DNA from: Hyphomicrobiaceae bacterium
Lineage (GTDB): Bacteria > Pseudomonadota > Alphaproteobacteria > Rhizobiales > Hyphomicrobiaceae
DNA: 64,000 nucleotides
Reading direction: 5' to 3'
NCBI GenBank assembly: GCA_022842785.1
Contig: JALHOW010000001.1
Coordinates: forward strand, 806,001-870,000
Part shown: positions 43,945-52,507 of the stretch, piece by piece
Layout: each line of letters begins with the position of its first letter
Position numbering within the stretch: position 1 is the first letter of the stretch
Program-made: the position numbers and the translations under genes
The notes under the pieces: generated by a model
Told to the model about the DNA's origin: nothing
Databases searched by the model: none
Seen by the model: the letters and a program-made list of their open reading frames with translations, nothing else

Positions 43945-44355
43945 TCAATCGCGGCGAGGCGGAAAGCCCTCGAACCGGGGCAGGTCATCGGTGATGTCGT
44001 GCCACGGGGCCTTGCTGCCGACGAAGACGTGCCGCTCCGGCTTGAGGCCTGGGTCGTCGTCGAGGGGGCCGAGCGCGATCCCGTACTGGGATCGATCGAA
44101 ATCGAAACGGCTGAGAAGGGCAGTACCGCAAACACGACAGAACCCGCGATGGTTGCCCGGCGAGGACTCGTAATAGGTCACGAGATCTTCCCCTTGCAGC
44201 CACCGGAAATCGGCCGCCTCCACGCGTGCCCGCGAGCGAAACGCCGCCCCATGCGCCTTGCGGCACGTCGAGCAATGGCAGTTCAGCGCGCCCGTCAGCG
44301 GGCCGGTGATTTCATACCGCACGCCGCCGCAGAGGCAGCTGCCACGCAATGCCAT
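43945..44355 (-). CDS. GFA/CENP-V-family zinc protein
   Basis: A 136-residue GFA-fold protein with the zinc cysteines in SCLCGGVRYE, CHCSTCRKAHGAAF and FCRVCGTAL. The first glutathione-dependent formaldehyde-activating enzyme gave the family its name, but most members have no proven activity. It is a single small gene, 25 bases after the end of the RraA-like gene on the same strand. Confidence 0.92.
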   Translation of the reverse strand: MALRGSCLCGGVRYEITGPLTGALNCHCSTCRKAHGAAFRSRARVEAADFRWLQGEDLVTYYESSPGNHRGFCRVCGTALLSRFDFDRSQYGIALGPLDDDPGLKPERHVFVGSKAPWHDITDDLPRFEGFPPRRD

Positions 44356-44379
44356 ATGCCCTCCGACGTAATGGAGATC

Positions 44380-45120
44380 TCAGCCCTTGCCCTTGGACGC
44401 TTCGTAGCGCGCCTTGGTCTCGGCATTCATGGGATAGAGGCCCGGGAGCGCCGTGCCCTTGTCGACCTCGTTCATGATCCAGCCCTCCATGCGCTCCTGC
44501 TCAGGGCCCTCCTTGAGGATGGCATCGAGCTGGGCAGTCGGAATGAGCACCGCACCGTCCGCATCGACGACGACGACGTCGCCCGGGAAGACGGCAACGC
44601 CGCCGCAGGCGATCGGCTGCTGCCAAGCAACGAACGTCAGGCGCGCGACGGATGGCGGCGCGGAACCACCCTGGCACCATACCGGGAGCCCGGTGCTCAA
44701 TACGCCCGCAACGTCGCGCACGACGCCGTCAGTGACGAGGCCGGCGACACCCTTCTTGGCCATGCGCGCGCAGAGAATATCGCCGAAGATACCAGCATCC
44801 GTCTCACCCATGGCATCGCCGACCGCGATGCAGCCGGCCGGCATGGCCTCAATGGCCGCACGCGTGGACACAGGCGAGGACCACGATTCAGGCGTCGCCA
44901 GATCCTCGCGCCAGGGCACGAAGCGCAGGGTGAAAGCCCGCCCAACAATCCGCGGCTGGTCGGGGCGCAGGGGCTTGGTGTTGCGCATCCAGGTATTGCG
45001 GAGGCCCTTTTTGAGCAGGATTGTCGTGATCGTGGCCGTGGTGATCTTCGACAGGGTTTCGACCGCGCTCGCATCGAGGCTCATGTCGAACTTCGTTTCC
45101 AGGGCGGTGGCGCTGCTCAT
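44380..45120 (-). CDS. RraA-family protein (HMG aldolase-like)
   Basis: A 246-residue member of the RraA/4-hydroxy-4-methyl-2-oxoglutarate aldolase family. The signature segments are GCIAVGDAMGETDAGIFGDILCARMAKKGVAGLVTDGVVRD and FPGDVVVVDADGAVLIP, with the Asp and Arg of the metal/oxyacid site. Aldolase members cleave aromatic-catabolism intermediates; others inhibit RNase E. The longer length and context favour an aldolase-type enzyme, but this is inference. The ATG at 45120 has GAGGAG upstream. Confidence 0.85.
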   Translation of the reverse strand: MSSATALETKFDMSLDASAVETLSKITTATITTILLKKGLRNTWMRNTKPLRPDQPRIVGRAFTLRFVPWREDLATPESWSSPVSTRAAIEAMPAGCIAVGDAMGETDAGIFGDILCARMAKKGVAGLVTDGVVRDVAGVLSTGLPVWCQGGSAPPSVARLTFVAWQQPIACGGVAVFPGDVVVVDADGAVLIPTAQLDAILKEGPEQERMEGWIMNEVDKGTALPGLYPMNAETKARYEASKGKG

Positions 45121-45272
45121 AGTGAACGTCTCCTCGGGCGGGCGGGATGTCGAATACGTGAGGTCAGAAGGCTGGATACGCCCTCCGAAGCGCGGCGTCC
45201 ATGGGGTGCTGGCGGTGCCCACGCCCTGCCTGCTATGCAGACGCACCCACCCGCCGCCAGATCACGGGAAAT

Positions 45273-45704
45273 ATGACCTTCGACGCCCTTTGGCCGCTGC
45301 TCGCCATGCTTGCCACGGCATTCGGCGCAGCAACGCTGCTCGTCCTGCCCTCGGAGGCGGTCCTGATCGCCCAGATCAAGGCCGGGCTCGCGCCAACCTG
45401 GGCGCTTCTACTGGCCGCGACCATCGGCAATGTGGGCGGCTCCGCGTTCAACTGGTGGCTCGGCCGGCACGCCCGCCGCTTCGAGGGCCGACGCTGGTTC
45501 CCCTTCTCGCGGGACACGATCTCGTCGGCAAGCACACGCTTCCAGCGCTGGGGTCTGTGGGCGCTCCTATTCGCCTGGGTGCCGATCATTGGCGACCCGC
45601 TCACATTTATCGCCGGCGTGCTGCGCGTGCCTTTCCACTGGTTCCTGCCCCTCGTCGCACTCGGGAAGGGCGGGCGATACGCTATACTCGCCGCTGGTCT
45701 GTAG
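45273..45704 (+). CDS. YqaA/DedA-family membrane protein
   Basis: A 143-residue membrane protein. LATAFGAATLLVLPSEAVLIAQ, ATIGNVGGSAFNWWLGRH, FQRWGLWALLFAWVPIIGDPLTFIAGVLR and a terminal hydrophobic stretch match the SNARE-associated/YqaA group. GDPLTFIAGVLR with its Pro-Leu turn is typical. The exact transport or lipid-scrambling role is unknown. It precedes rfbD by 18 bases on the same strand. Confidence 0.87.
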   Translation: MTFDALWPLLAMLATAFGAATLLVLPSEAVLIAQIKAGLAPTWALLLAATIGNVGGSAFNWWLGRHARRFEGRRWFPFSRDTISSASTRFQRWGLWALLFAWVPIIGDPLTFIAGVLRVPFHWFLPLVALGKGGRYAILAAGL

Positions 45705-45722
45705 GCCCGGGGAGGAAAGCCC

Positions 45723-46625
45723 ATGCGCCTCTTGATTGCGGGCGCTCAGGGACAGCTCGCCCGCGCCATGATCGAGCTGGCGCCGGCAATGCCTGACGTG
45801 ACGGCCTTCGCCGTCGGCCGGCCCGCACTCGACTTGACCGCCGCAGCATCGGTGCTGAGCTCGCTGGCCGATTTCAAACCCGACGTGATCGTCAATGCCG
45901 CCGCCTACACGGCCGTCGACCGCGCCGAACAGGAGCCGGACGCTGCCATGGCACTCAACGCTGACGGGCCGCGGCGCCTTGCCGAAGCCGCGGCACGCAG
46001 GGGCGCCGTGCTCATCCACATCTCGACAGACTGCGTCTTCGATGGCGCCAAAACCGCGCCCTATGTCGAGGATGACGCGACCGCGCCGCTCAGCGCCTAC
46101 GGACGCTCCAAACTCGCGGGTGAGGAAGCGGTGCGCGTCGCCGCCGAGCACCACATCATCCTGCGCACATCCTGGGTCTTCAGCCCGTATGGCCGAAACT
46201 TCGTGCGGACCATGCTGCAGCTCGCAAGCGAGAAGGACGAGCTGCGCGTCGTGGATGATCGCTGGGGATGCCCGACATACGCGCCGCATCTGGCGGCTGC
46301 CATTCTCGCTATCGCACGCGCGGTGACGGCCGATGCCGCTCGGGCTCCATGGGGCACGTATCACGCCGCCGGCACGGGCGCGGTCACATGGTGCGGCTTT
46401 GCCCGCGAGATCATGCGGCAGTCGGTGACGTACGACGGACCGAGTATCCCCGTCGTGCCGATCACGACTGCCGAATACCCGACAGCGGCCCAGCGTCCCG
46501 TCAATTCACGCCTCGACTGCGGCAAACTCGCTACGAACTTCGGGATCACGCTGCCACCGTGGCAGGAGGGGCTAGCGGAGTGCTTGGGGCGCCTGTCCCA
46601 CAGCTCGCTACGCGACGTGGGCTAG
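45723..46625 (+). CDS. rfbD: dTDP-4-dehydrorhamnose reductase
   Basis: A 300-residue extended SDR enzyme, last step of dTDP-L-rhamnose synthesis. The NAD(P)-binding GAQGQLARAM, VNAAAYTAVDRAEQEPDAAMALNADGP, STDCVFDGAKTAPY and the catalytic YGRSKLAGE (YxxxK) are standard for RfbD/RmlD. The GGGGAGGAAA site precedes the ATG. The other rhamnose genes (rfbA, B, C) are not in the window. A repeat pair lies immediately after the stop. Confidence 0.95.
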   Translation: MRLLIAGAQGQLARAMIELAPAMPDVTAFAVGRPALDLTAAASVLSSLADFKPDVIVNAAAYTAVDRAEQEPDAAMALNADGPRRLAEAAARRGAVLIHISTDCVFDGAKTAPYVEDDATAPLSAYGRSKLAGEEAVRVAAEHHIILRTSWVFSPYGRNFVRTMLQLASEKDELRVVDDRWGCPTYAPHLAAAILAIARAVTADAARAPWGTYHAAGTGAVTWCGFAREIMRQSVTYDGPSIPVVPITTAEYPTAAQRPVNSRLDCGKLATNFGITLPPWQEGLAECLGRLSHSSLRDVG

Positions 46626-46679
46626 CCCCCGATCCCCCACAGGGAAGGACACCCTCCCAGACCCACCCGCTTTTATTTT
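46622..46679 (-). repeat. Dispersed intergenic repeat, partial copy (core only)
   Basis: On the minus strand this reads AAAATAAAAGCGGGTGGG, then TCTGGGAGGGTGTCCTTCCC. It is the core block of the family, closest to copy 1. It points away from copy 3, which begins four bases to the right, so the two stand back to back directly after rfbD. Confidence 0.65.
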
Positions 46680-46682
46680 GAT

Positions 46683-46835
46683 TGCCGCGGACTGCTGGCA
46701 AGTGGCGCTGTTGCACTCATACGTCCTTCTAGGCCCGCGGCGGTCATACGGACAGGTCGCGCGCGCGGCTCTCTCCAAATTCATAAAAGACGGGGGCTCT
46801 GGGGGGCGGCAGCCCCGTTCGCGCCGGAGGCGCGA
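46683..46835 (+). repeat. Dispersed intergenic repeat, copy 3 (full length)
   Basis: Contains the blocks GCCGCGGACTGCTGGCAAG, ACGTCCTTCTAGGCCCGCGGCGG, CATACGGACAGGT, the core CATAAAAGACGGGGG and the distal hairpin CGCGCCGGAGGCGCG. In copy 1 the same order is seen on the other strand. It lies between rfbD and gatB, and the next 80 bases to gatB show no other feature. Confidence 0.75.
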
Positions 46836-46914
46836 CCACAGGGGGCCACCGGAACTTGCATCCGCGGCCGTCACCTGCCATGCAGTGCTCAAACCAAACT
46901 GACGGACGCCGACA

Positions 46915-48399
46915 ATGCAGGACACGGTCAAAGAGAAGGCCAAAGGCAAAACCTCCAACCTGATCGCCGGCGCGACAGGTGACTGGGAGGTCATCGTGGG
47001 CATGGAGGTCCACGCCCAGGTCGCGAGCAAGGCCAAGCTCTTCTCGGGCGCCTCAACGGCCTTTGGCGGCGAGCCGAACGACCATGTCAGCCTCGTCGAT
47101 GCCGCCATGCCCGGCATGCTGCCGGTCATCAACGAGGAATGCATCGCCCAGGCCGTCCGCACGGGGCTCGGCCTCAAAGCTGCGATCAATCTCGACAGCG
47201 TGTTCGACCGTAAGAACTACTTCTATCCCGACCTGCCGCAGGGCTATCAGATCAGCCAGTACAAGAGCCCGATCGTGGGTGAGGGCGAGGTCGAGATCGA
47301 AGTCGATGGTGAGGCCAAGACGATCGGCATCGAGCGCCTGCATCTGGAGCAGGATGCAGGCAAGTCGATCCACGACCAGCATCCCGATTATTCCTACGTC
47401 GATCTGAACCGCTCCGGCGTCGCGCTCATGGAGATCGTGTCGCGCCCGGATCTGCGCTCGTCGAAGGAGGCGCAGGCGTATGTCACGAAGCTGCGCACGA
47501 TCCTGCGCTATCTCGGCACGTGCGATGGCGACATGGAGAAGGGAAATCTGCGCGCCGACGTGAACGTGTCCGTGCGTCGCCCGGGCGAGCCGCTCGGCAC
47601 GCGCTGCGAGATCAAGAACGTCAATTCCATTCGCTTCATCGGTCAGTCCGTCGAAGTCGAAGCGCGGCGCCAGATTGGCATTCTCGAGGATGGCGGCAAG
47701 ATCGACCAGGAGACGCGCCTCTTCGATCCCTCGAAGGGCGAGACGCGTTCCATGCGCTCTAAGGAAGAGGCGCACGATTATCGCTATTTCCCAGATCCCG
47801 ATCTGCTGCCGCTCGAGATCACGCAGAATTGGGTCGATGGTCTTGCGAAGGATCTGCCCGAGCTGCCGGACGAGAAGCGCGCGCGCTTCATGAAGGACTA
47901 CGGTCTCTCGGCCTACGACGCGAGCGTGCTCGTCGCCGAGCGCGAGAGTGCGAACTTCTTCGAAGCCGTCGCCAAGGGCACGGACGGCAAGCTCGCCGCC
48001 AACTGGGTGATCAACGAGTTGTTCGGCCGCCTGAACAAGGAAGGCAAGGAGATCGGTGCGTCGCCGATTTCGGCCGCTCAGCTCGGCGGGCTCGTGCGTC
48101 TCGTCGTGGATGGCACCATTTCGGGCAAGATCGCGAAGGACCTCTTCGAGATCCTCTGGACCGAGGGCGGTGACCCGGCCGAGATCGTCGAGAAGCGCGG
48201 CATGCGTCAGGTCACCGATACCGGCGCTATCGAGACTGCGGTTGATGCGATCATCGCCGCGAACCCGGACAAGGTCGAGCAGGTCAAGGCCAAGCCGTCC
48301 ATGCTCGGCTGGTTCGTCGGCCAGGTCATGAAGCAGTCCGGCGGCAAGGCCAATCCCCAGGCCGTGAATGATATTCTCAAGGCCAAGCTCGGCATCTGA
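46915..48399 (+). CDS. gatB: Asp-tRNA(Asn)/Glu-tRNA(Gln) amidotransferase subunit B
   Basis: A 494-residue subunit of the GatCAB complex, which amidates Glu-tRNA(Gln) and Asp-tRNA(Asn). [68 protein letters not shown] and [11 protein letters not shown] are all family signatures. The C-terminal YqeY-like domain (about 340-494) that binds tRNA is complete. gatA and gatC are not adjacent. A hairpin follows at 48430. Confidence 0.97.
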   Translation: MQDTVKEKAKGKTSNLIAGATGDWEVIVGMEVHAQVASKAKLFSGASTAFGGEPNDHVSLVDAAMPGMLPVINEECIAQAVRTGLGLKAAINLDSVFDRKNYFYPDLPQGYQISQYKSPIVGEGEVEIEVDGEAKTIGIERLHLEQDAGKSIHDQHPDYSYVDLNRSGVALMEIVSRPDLRSSKEAQAYVTKLRTILRYLGTCDGDMEKGNLRADVNVSVRRPGEPLGTRCEIKNVNSIRFIGQSVEVEARRQIGILEDGGKIDQETRLFDPSKGETRSMRSKEEAHDYRYFPDPDLLPLEITQNWVDGLAKDLPELPDEKRARFMKDYGLSAYDASVLVAERESANFFEAVAKGTDGKLAANWVINELFGRLNKEGKEIGASPISAAQLGGLVRLVVDGTISGKIAKDLFEILWTEGGDPAEIVEKRGMRQVTDTGAIETAVDAIIAANPDKVEQVKAKPSMLGWFVGQVMKQSGGKANPQAVNDILKAKLGI

Positions 48400-48429
48400 G
48401 CCGGCTGTCGCGATTACAGAACCTTATGT

Positions 48430-48454
48430 TTCGGGGGCCTTGAAAGCCCCCGAA
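48430..48454 (+). terminator. Hairpin after gatB
   Basis: A perfect 9-bp stem, TTCGGGGGC and GCCCCCGAA, with a 7-base loop, 31 bases after the gatB stop. The loop overlaps the -35 box of the hsp20 promoter, so terminator and promoter are interleaved. There is no long T-run. Confidence 0.6.
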
Positions 48455-48466
48455 CGCACCCTAAAT
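48439..48466 (+). promoter_or_regulatory. Sigma-32-type promoter of hsp20
   Basis: CTTGAAA (48439-48445) is the consensus -35 element of RpoH promoters. It is followed after 13 bases by CCCTAAAT (48459-48466), close to the CCCCATNT-type -10 element. Transcription would start near 48473, right where the structured leader of hsp20 begins. rpoH is encoded in the same window. Confidence 0.7.
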
Positions 48467-48472
48467 CCTGGG

Positions 48473-48565
48473 AGTGCACGCCGCAGCGCGGGTGCACGAC
48501 GCAGTGCCTGGCCCGATGGGCAGGCGCACATGACCAGTCGCTTCCTACGGAGGACTATACCTATG
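48473..48565 (+). promoter_or_regulatory. hsp20: ROSE-like RNA thermometer in the hsp20 leader
   Basis: The roughly 90-base leader folds into hairpins: GTGCAC at 48475 with a second GTGCAC downstream, then GTGCCTG with CAGGCGCAC. Last comes AGTCGCTTCCTACGGAGGACT, written here as landmarks, in which TCGCTTCC pairs with the ribosome site GGAGGA. The TYGCT-type sequence opposite the ribosome site is the mark of ROSE elements, which melt on heating to allow translation of small heat-shock genes in rhizobia. Position, length and final hairpin all fit. Confidence 0.72.
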
Positions 48566-49009
48566 CGACCTTTCGATTTTGCCCCCCTCTATCGCTCGAC
48601 CGTTGGTTTCGATCGCCTGTTCCAGCTTCTGGATGGCGGCGCTGAGGGCGAGGCCAGCACCTACCCCCCGTACAACATCGAGCGCACTGCCGATAACAAG
48701 TATCGGATCACCATGGCCGTCGCCGGCTTCGCCAAGGATGAAATCGACATCCAGGTGAAAGAGCAGTCACTCACCGTGAAGGGTGAGAAGAAGGCCGACG
48801 ACAAGGAGCGCCAGTACCTCCACCGCGGCATCGCGACCCGCGCTTTCGAGCGCCGGTTCCAGCTTGCCGACCATGTCGAGGTGACCGGCGCCGACCTTCA
48901 GGACGGCCTGCTCCATCTCGAACTCGTGCGCAACGTGCCGGAGCGGCTGAAGCCGCGGTCTGTCCAGATCGGCAACAGCGCGACGAAGCAGATCGAGGCC
49001 CACGTTTAA
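48563..49009 (+). CDS. Small heat-shock protein (Hsp20/IbpA type)
   Basis: A 148-residue chaperone that holds unfolded proteins. The start MRPFDFAPLYRSTVGFDRLFQLLD is that of class A rhizobial Hsp20. The alpha-crystallin domain (about 35-130) has YPPYNIERTADNKYRITMAVAGFAKDEIDI and ends with the GLLHLELVRNVPE strand, and the C-terminal arm has the KPRSVQI (IxI-like) anchor. The ATG at 48563 sits in the ROSE-like hairpin with GGAGGA upstream. Heat control is expected both by sigma-32 and by the RNA element. Confidence 0.95.
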   Translation: MRPFDFAPLYRSTVGFDRLFQLLDGGAEGEASTYPPYNIERTADNKYRITMAVAGFAKDEIDIQVKEQSLTVKGEKKADDKERQYLHRGIATRAFERRFQLADHVEVTGADLQDGLLHLELVRNVPERLKPRSVQIGNSATKQIEAHV

Positions 49010-49103
49010 GGCCTCGTGTCAGGTAACGCGTAAGCGTGAGTGACGTGCTCCCCCTCCCACTGCCCCGGGAGGGGGAGATTTTATTTTGTATGTGGTGTCG
49101 TGA

Positions 49104-49180
49104 TCGCGACTTCGGCGCGAGCGAGGCTGCCGCCTCGCGCTCCGCCCGGGGGACACCCCCGAACCCCCGTCTTTTATGAA
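49104..49180 (-). repeat. Dispersed intergenic repeat, copy 4 (core and distal hairpin)
   Basis: On the minus strand, starting two bases after the stop of the next gene: TTCATAAAAGACGGGGGTTC, then GGGGGTGTCCCCCGGG, GCGAGGCGGCAGCCTCGC and CGCGCCGAAGTCGCG. It lacks the GCCGCGGACTGC block. It lies between hsp20 and a convergent hypothetical gene. Confidence 0.7.
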
Positions 49181-49181
49181 C

Positions 49182-49961
49182 TTATTCTGCCGGCGTGCGC
49201 TCGGCGCGCAAAGCCGCCAGTGCCTCCGCGAGAGAGCCGGAACGCCCCCCACTATCTAATGAGGGGGGTAAGAGCCCGGGCTCGGACTTGCTGCCGGTAA
49301 GAAGCGCACGTGCGCTGGAGATCTGATCACTCAATGTCGGCGCCAGGGATGTGACGAGATCATCGGCATCGGCCAGTGCCGGCACATACTCTTCTTCCTC
49401 CACCGGTTCGATCCAGAGACCGAACTCGGTGTTGAGCGCATTCAGAAATGCCTCCACGAGGTCGAGCAACGCACCGAGCTCGATACGGCCCGCGACGAGG
49501 AAGCTGTCGCTGATCTCGAAAGTCGTGACCGGCATGAGTGCGCCGCTGTCACCTGCGATCAAGCCGCGCGCACGCAGATAGGCGAGGCGATCGGCACCCG
49601 TATCGAATGCGAAACCGGCGGGGTCGCCGTACTCGGCGATTGCATCGAGAAGCACGGTGGTACCGCTGGTGAATGGATCAAGCAGCAGCCGCAGTGGTCC
49701 GCGTCCACGCGGCAGCTCGGCGACGCGCCGGCGTGCCTGGAGAATATGAGCGATGAGTGAAGCTTCGAGCCCGCGTACTTGGGTGACGAAGCGGATGAAG
49801 CGCGCGACGCGTGTGCGCAGGCGCCGCGGTCCCATGGTGGGCGTCGGCTCGGTGACCTCGAGCGATAGGTTCATGAGCTGGTCGCCAGCAGCCAGCGCTG
49901 CGTCGAGGTGCTCGACGAGCCAATAGAGGCGCGGGTCCAGATCTTGCCTGCGGCAATGCAT
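49182..49961 (-). CDS. Conserved-looking hypothetical protein
   Basis: A 259-residue soluble protein that I do not recognise. From ATG 49961 it begins MHCRRQDLDPRLYWLVEHLD. It is rich in Leu, Ala, Asp and Glu and mostly helical, with a basic segment RRLRTRVARFIRFVTQVRG and an acidic WIEPVEEEEYVPALADADD. No signal peptide, membrane helix or metal motif is seen. A longer start at 50036 is possible but has no better ribosome site. Codon use looks native, with strong GC at third positions. Confidence 0.7.
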   Translation of the reverse strand: MHCRRQDLDPRLYWLVEHLDAALAAGDQLMNLSLEVTEPTPTMGPRRLRTRVARFIRFVTQVRGLEASLIAHILQARRRVAELPRGRGPLRLLLDPFTSGTTVLLDAIAEYGDPAGFAFDTGADRLAYLRARGLIAGDSGALMPVTTFEISDSFLVAGRIELGALLDLVEAFLNALNTEFGLWIEPVEEEEYVPALADADDLVTSLAPTLSDQISSARALLTGSKSEPGLLPPSLDSGGRSGSLAEALAALRAERTPAE

Positions 49962-50136
49962 TCGGTCGTTCCGATGTCGCGGACGGAGCAGAAAATAAAT
50001 AATTGATTCGGTGCCTGAATGTGTGGCGCGGCTCAAGGTGCCAACGGCTACATTGAACCCTGATCGGTTTTACTTGGCGCCGTTGCAGTTCGGCCCGCAC
50101 TTCGTGGCTGCAGTTGCACGCGCAGCACAACCCCAA

Positions 50137-50243
50137 AGTCATAAAAGAGGGGGGTGCGGGGGTGTCCGTCGTGTCGGGGACACGCGCCTTCAGCACGATG
50201 CGGGGCGTGGGGCGAAAGCCCCACTCGCGCCGAAGGCGCGATC
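50137..50243 (+). repeat. Dispersed intergenic repeat, copy 5
   Basis: AGTCATAAAAGAGGGGGGTG and GCGGGGGTGTCC match the core of the family. A long spacer with its own GTGTCGGGGACAC hairpin follows, and the distal hairpin CTCGCGCCGAAGGCGCG ends at the stop codon of the enolase-superfamily gene. The first block is not recognisable. The remaining bases to 49962 show no gene. Confidence 0.65.
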
Positions 50244-51331
50244 TATGCGACCCGATAGCGCTCGATCACCTTCGGATCCGGCGTGCACCCGATGCCGGGA
50301 CGATCCGGAATGGCGAGCTGCCCCTTCTGTGGCCGCGGCATGCTTTCGTCGATGATCGCTTCCATGTCGATGTAGAGGTACTCGAAGAGCGCCATCTCCG
50401 GACGCGCGGCAGCGAGTTGCAGCGTCGCCCAGTAGCCTGGTCCGAAGTATGGCGAATGCGGCATCACGGTCTTGCCGGCGCGAACAGCAAGGTCGCAGAC
50501 CGCAATGGCTTCTGTGATGCCGCCAACTTTGGTCACGCTCGGCTGCGGATAGGTGACGGCTTGGACGAGATGTCTGAATTCCATGGCCGTGCACGCATTC
50601 TCACCAGCCGAGATGGAGATTCCGAAGCGTCCGAGCGCCTTGAGCGCGTCCCAGTCCTCTGGCGGGAAGATCGGCTCTTCGAGCCAAAAGAGGTCGATTT
50701 CCTTGAGGAACGGCATGATCGCCTCGGTCTCGGCGATACTCCAGTTGCAGTTGATGTCCGTCGTCAGGCGCACCTTCGGCCCCGCGCCTTTGCGGCCAGC
50801 GCCGATCGTATCGCGCGCAATCTCGTGCAGCTTGACGTCGGCGAAGCCTTCTCCCGCCGCCTTCGCTGAGAACTTCTCGACGAGCGCAGGATCGCCATAA
50901 CGCATGAGGCTCGCATACGCAGTGATGCTCTCGCGCTTGCGGCCACCAATGAGGTGCGCCACGGATTTGCCGGCGCGCTTTCCCGCGAGATCCCAGAGCG
51001 CGATGTCGAGACCCGAGATGGCGAAGATCGTGATGCCATAGCGACCGTGCAGGTGCAGGCGGTGCTGTAGGGCGCGATTGATAGCGGCAGGATCATCGGC
51101 GTTTTGACCGACTACGACGGGCGCAACCATGTCGCGAACGGCCGCTGCGAGAGGCGCTGCACAAAAATAAGCGAAGCCTTCGCCCCAGCCGACCAGCCCG
51201 TCATCAGTCGTCACCTTCACGAGTACGAATTCGAGGCTCGTCCACTTGTTCGGCATGATTCCGACACCGGCCCCACCGTCGGAAAAGGGGATCTTGAGAA
51301 CAATCGGTTCAACGGATGTAATGCGGGACAT
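50243..51331 (-). CDS. Mandelate racemase/muconate lactonizing enzyme family protein
   Basis: A 362-residue enolase-superfamily enzyme. The N-terminal capping domain ends near 120 and is followed by the barrel. Visible ligands are Asp in LTTDINCNWS, Glu in FWLEEPIFPPED and Glu in SAGENACTAMEF. KLHEIA supplies the base region (KxH) and MPHSPYFGPGYWATLQL a His. The pattern resembles acid-sugar dehydratases of the mandelate racemase subgroup; the substrate is unknown. ATG 51331 has GGGGAG upstream. A repeat ends exactly at its stop. Confidence 0.9.
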   Translation of the reverse strand: MSRITSVEPIVLKIPFSDGGAGVGIMPNKWTSLEFVLVKVTTDDGLVGWGEGFAYFCAAPLAAAVRDMVAPVVVGQNADDPAAINRALQHRLHLHGRYGITIFAISGLDIALWDLAGKRAGKSVAHLIGGRKRESITAYASLMRYGDPALVEKFSAKAAGEGFADVKLHEIARDTIGAGRKGAGPKVRLTTDINCNWSIAETEAIMPFLKEIDLFWLEEPIFPPEDWDALKALGRFGISISAGENACTAMEFRHLVQAVTYPQPSVTKVGGITEAIAVCDLAVRAGKTVMPHSPYFGPGYWATLQLAAARPEMALFEYLYIDMEAIIDESMPRPQKGQLAIPDRPGIGCTPDPKVIERYRVA

Positions 51332-51402
51332 GTGGCGCACTCCCCTGCAGCAACGGACGGATTACAGCATCCCGCGCGTGGTTCTGTCACGCTGCGCCGC
51401 GG

Positions 51403-52479
51403 TCAGGGTCCCTGCACCAGATCGCGTCCGGCAGCATATTTCACAAGGGCTTCGATGCGCTCATCGATCGCGGGATGGGTCGCGAGCAGCCCGGTGATCC
51501 GGTTCTGCAGCGGGTTCTCGATGAAGAAGGCCTCCATGCGCGAGGGCACGTCGAACGAGGCATTCCGTTCGATCTTGCGCAGCGCGGAGATCATCGCATC
51601 GGGGTTCTTCGTGAGCTCGACGGAGCCCGCATCGGCCAGATACTCGCGCGAACGCGAGAGCGCAAAGCGGATCAGAGTCGAGATACCCCAGGAAATAAGA
51701 ATGATCGCGACCGCGATCAGAATGGCGATGATGGCCGCGCCGCCGCCGCTGCTGCCACCGCCCCCACTACGGCCACCGCCACTACTGCGATCATCGTCCT
51801 GACTGCGCGTCGGCGTGCCCTGCCAGGGGCTGCGATCATCAGGGCCCGGCAGCGGGCGCGGCGTCGGCGACCAGCCATAGGGAAAATCCCAGCGCCGTAT
51901 GAGCATGTCGCCGATGAAGCCGAAGATGCCGGCGAAGATCACCGCGACCACCATGAGCTGGGTATCGCGATTGCGAATGTGCGTGAGCTCGTGCGCGAGG
52001 ACGGCTTCGACTTCGGCGGGCTCCAGCCGCTCGATGAGGCCGCGCGTCACAGCGATTGTGTAATCGCCCTCGCGCAGGCCCGCGGCGTAGGCATTGAGTG
52101 CCGGCGTCTCGATGATTTCGAGCCGCGGCATGGTGATGCCGCGCGAGATGCAGAGGTTCTCGAGCATGTTGTAGAGCTCGGGTGCCTCCTTGCGCGTGAC
52201 GCCGTGGGCACCCGTCGCCGAACGGATCATCGCGCGATAGCCGAAGAAGGCGATCACGAACCAGCCGAGCGCGAGGAGCATCGCGAACGGCCACGTCGAC
52301 CAGAACTGCTCGCCCGCGGCCCTGAAAATGTATTCGAGATCGCCGCCGCTGAAGGCATTCACGATCAGCAGGACCGAGAACTGCAGCGCGTGCAGGAGGA
52401 CGATGAAGCCCGCAAGCAGGATCACGGACCGGATACGGTTCGCGCGGATATGCGAGTAGAGGCCGTAGGCGCCCATCAC
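51403..52479 (-). CDS. M48-family membrane metalloprotease, HtpX-like
   Basis: A 358-residue membrane peptidase. Two N-terminal helices (VILLAGFIVLLHALQFSVLLI and FAMLLALGWFVIAFFGY) are followed by the zinc motif VLAHELTHIRN (HExxH), the third-ligand region SREYLADAGSVELTKNP and another helix (IIAILIAVAIILISWGI). A Gly/Ser-rich linker separates the halves. It follows lemA by 28 bases; the lemA-htpX pair is common and may act in membrane-protein quality control. It is longer than E. coli HtpX (about 290). Confidence 0.93.
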   Translation of the reverse strand: MMGAYGLYSHIRANRIRSVILLAGFIVLLHALQFSVLLIVNAFSGGDLEYIFRAAGEQFWSTWPFAMLLALGWFVIAFFGYRAMIRSATGAHGVTRKEAPELYNMLENLCISRGITMPRLEIIETPALNAYAAGLREGDYTIAVTRGLIERLEPAEVEAVLAHELTHIRNRDTQLMVVAVIFAGIFGFIGDMLIRRWDFPYGWSPTPRPLPGPDDRSPWQGTPTRSQDDDRSSGGGRSGGGGSSGGGAAIIAILIAVAIILISWGISTLIRFALSRSREYLADAGSVELTKNPDAMISALRKIERNASFDVPSRMEAFFIENPLQNRITGLLATHPAIDERIEALVKYAAGRDLVQGP

Positions 52480-52507
52480 TCAATCCTACCTACGGAAAAG
52501 CCGGCAC

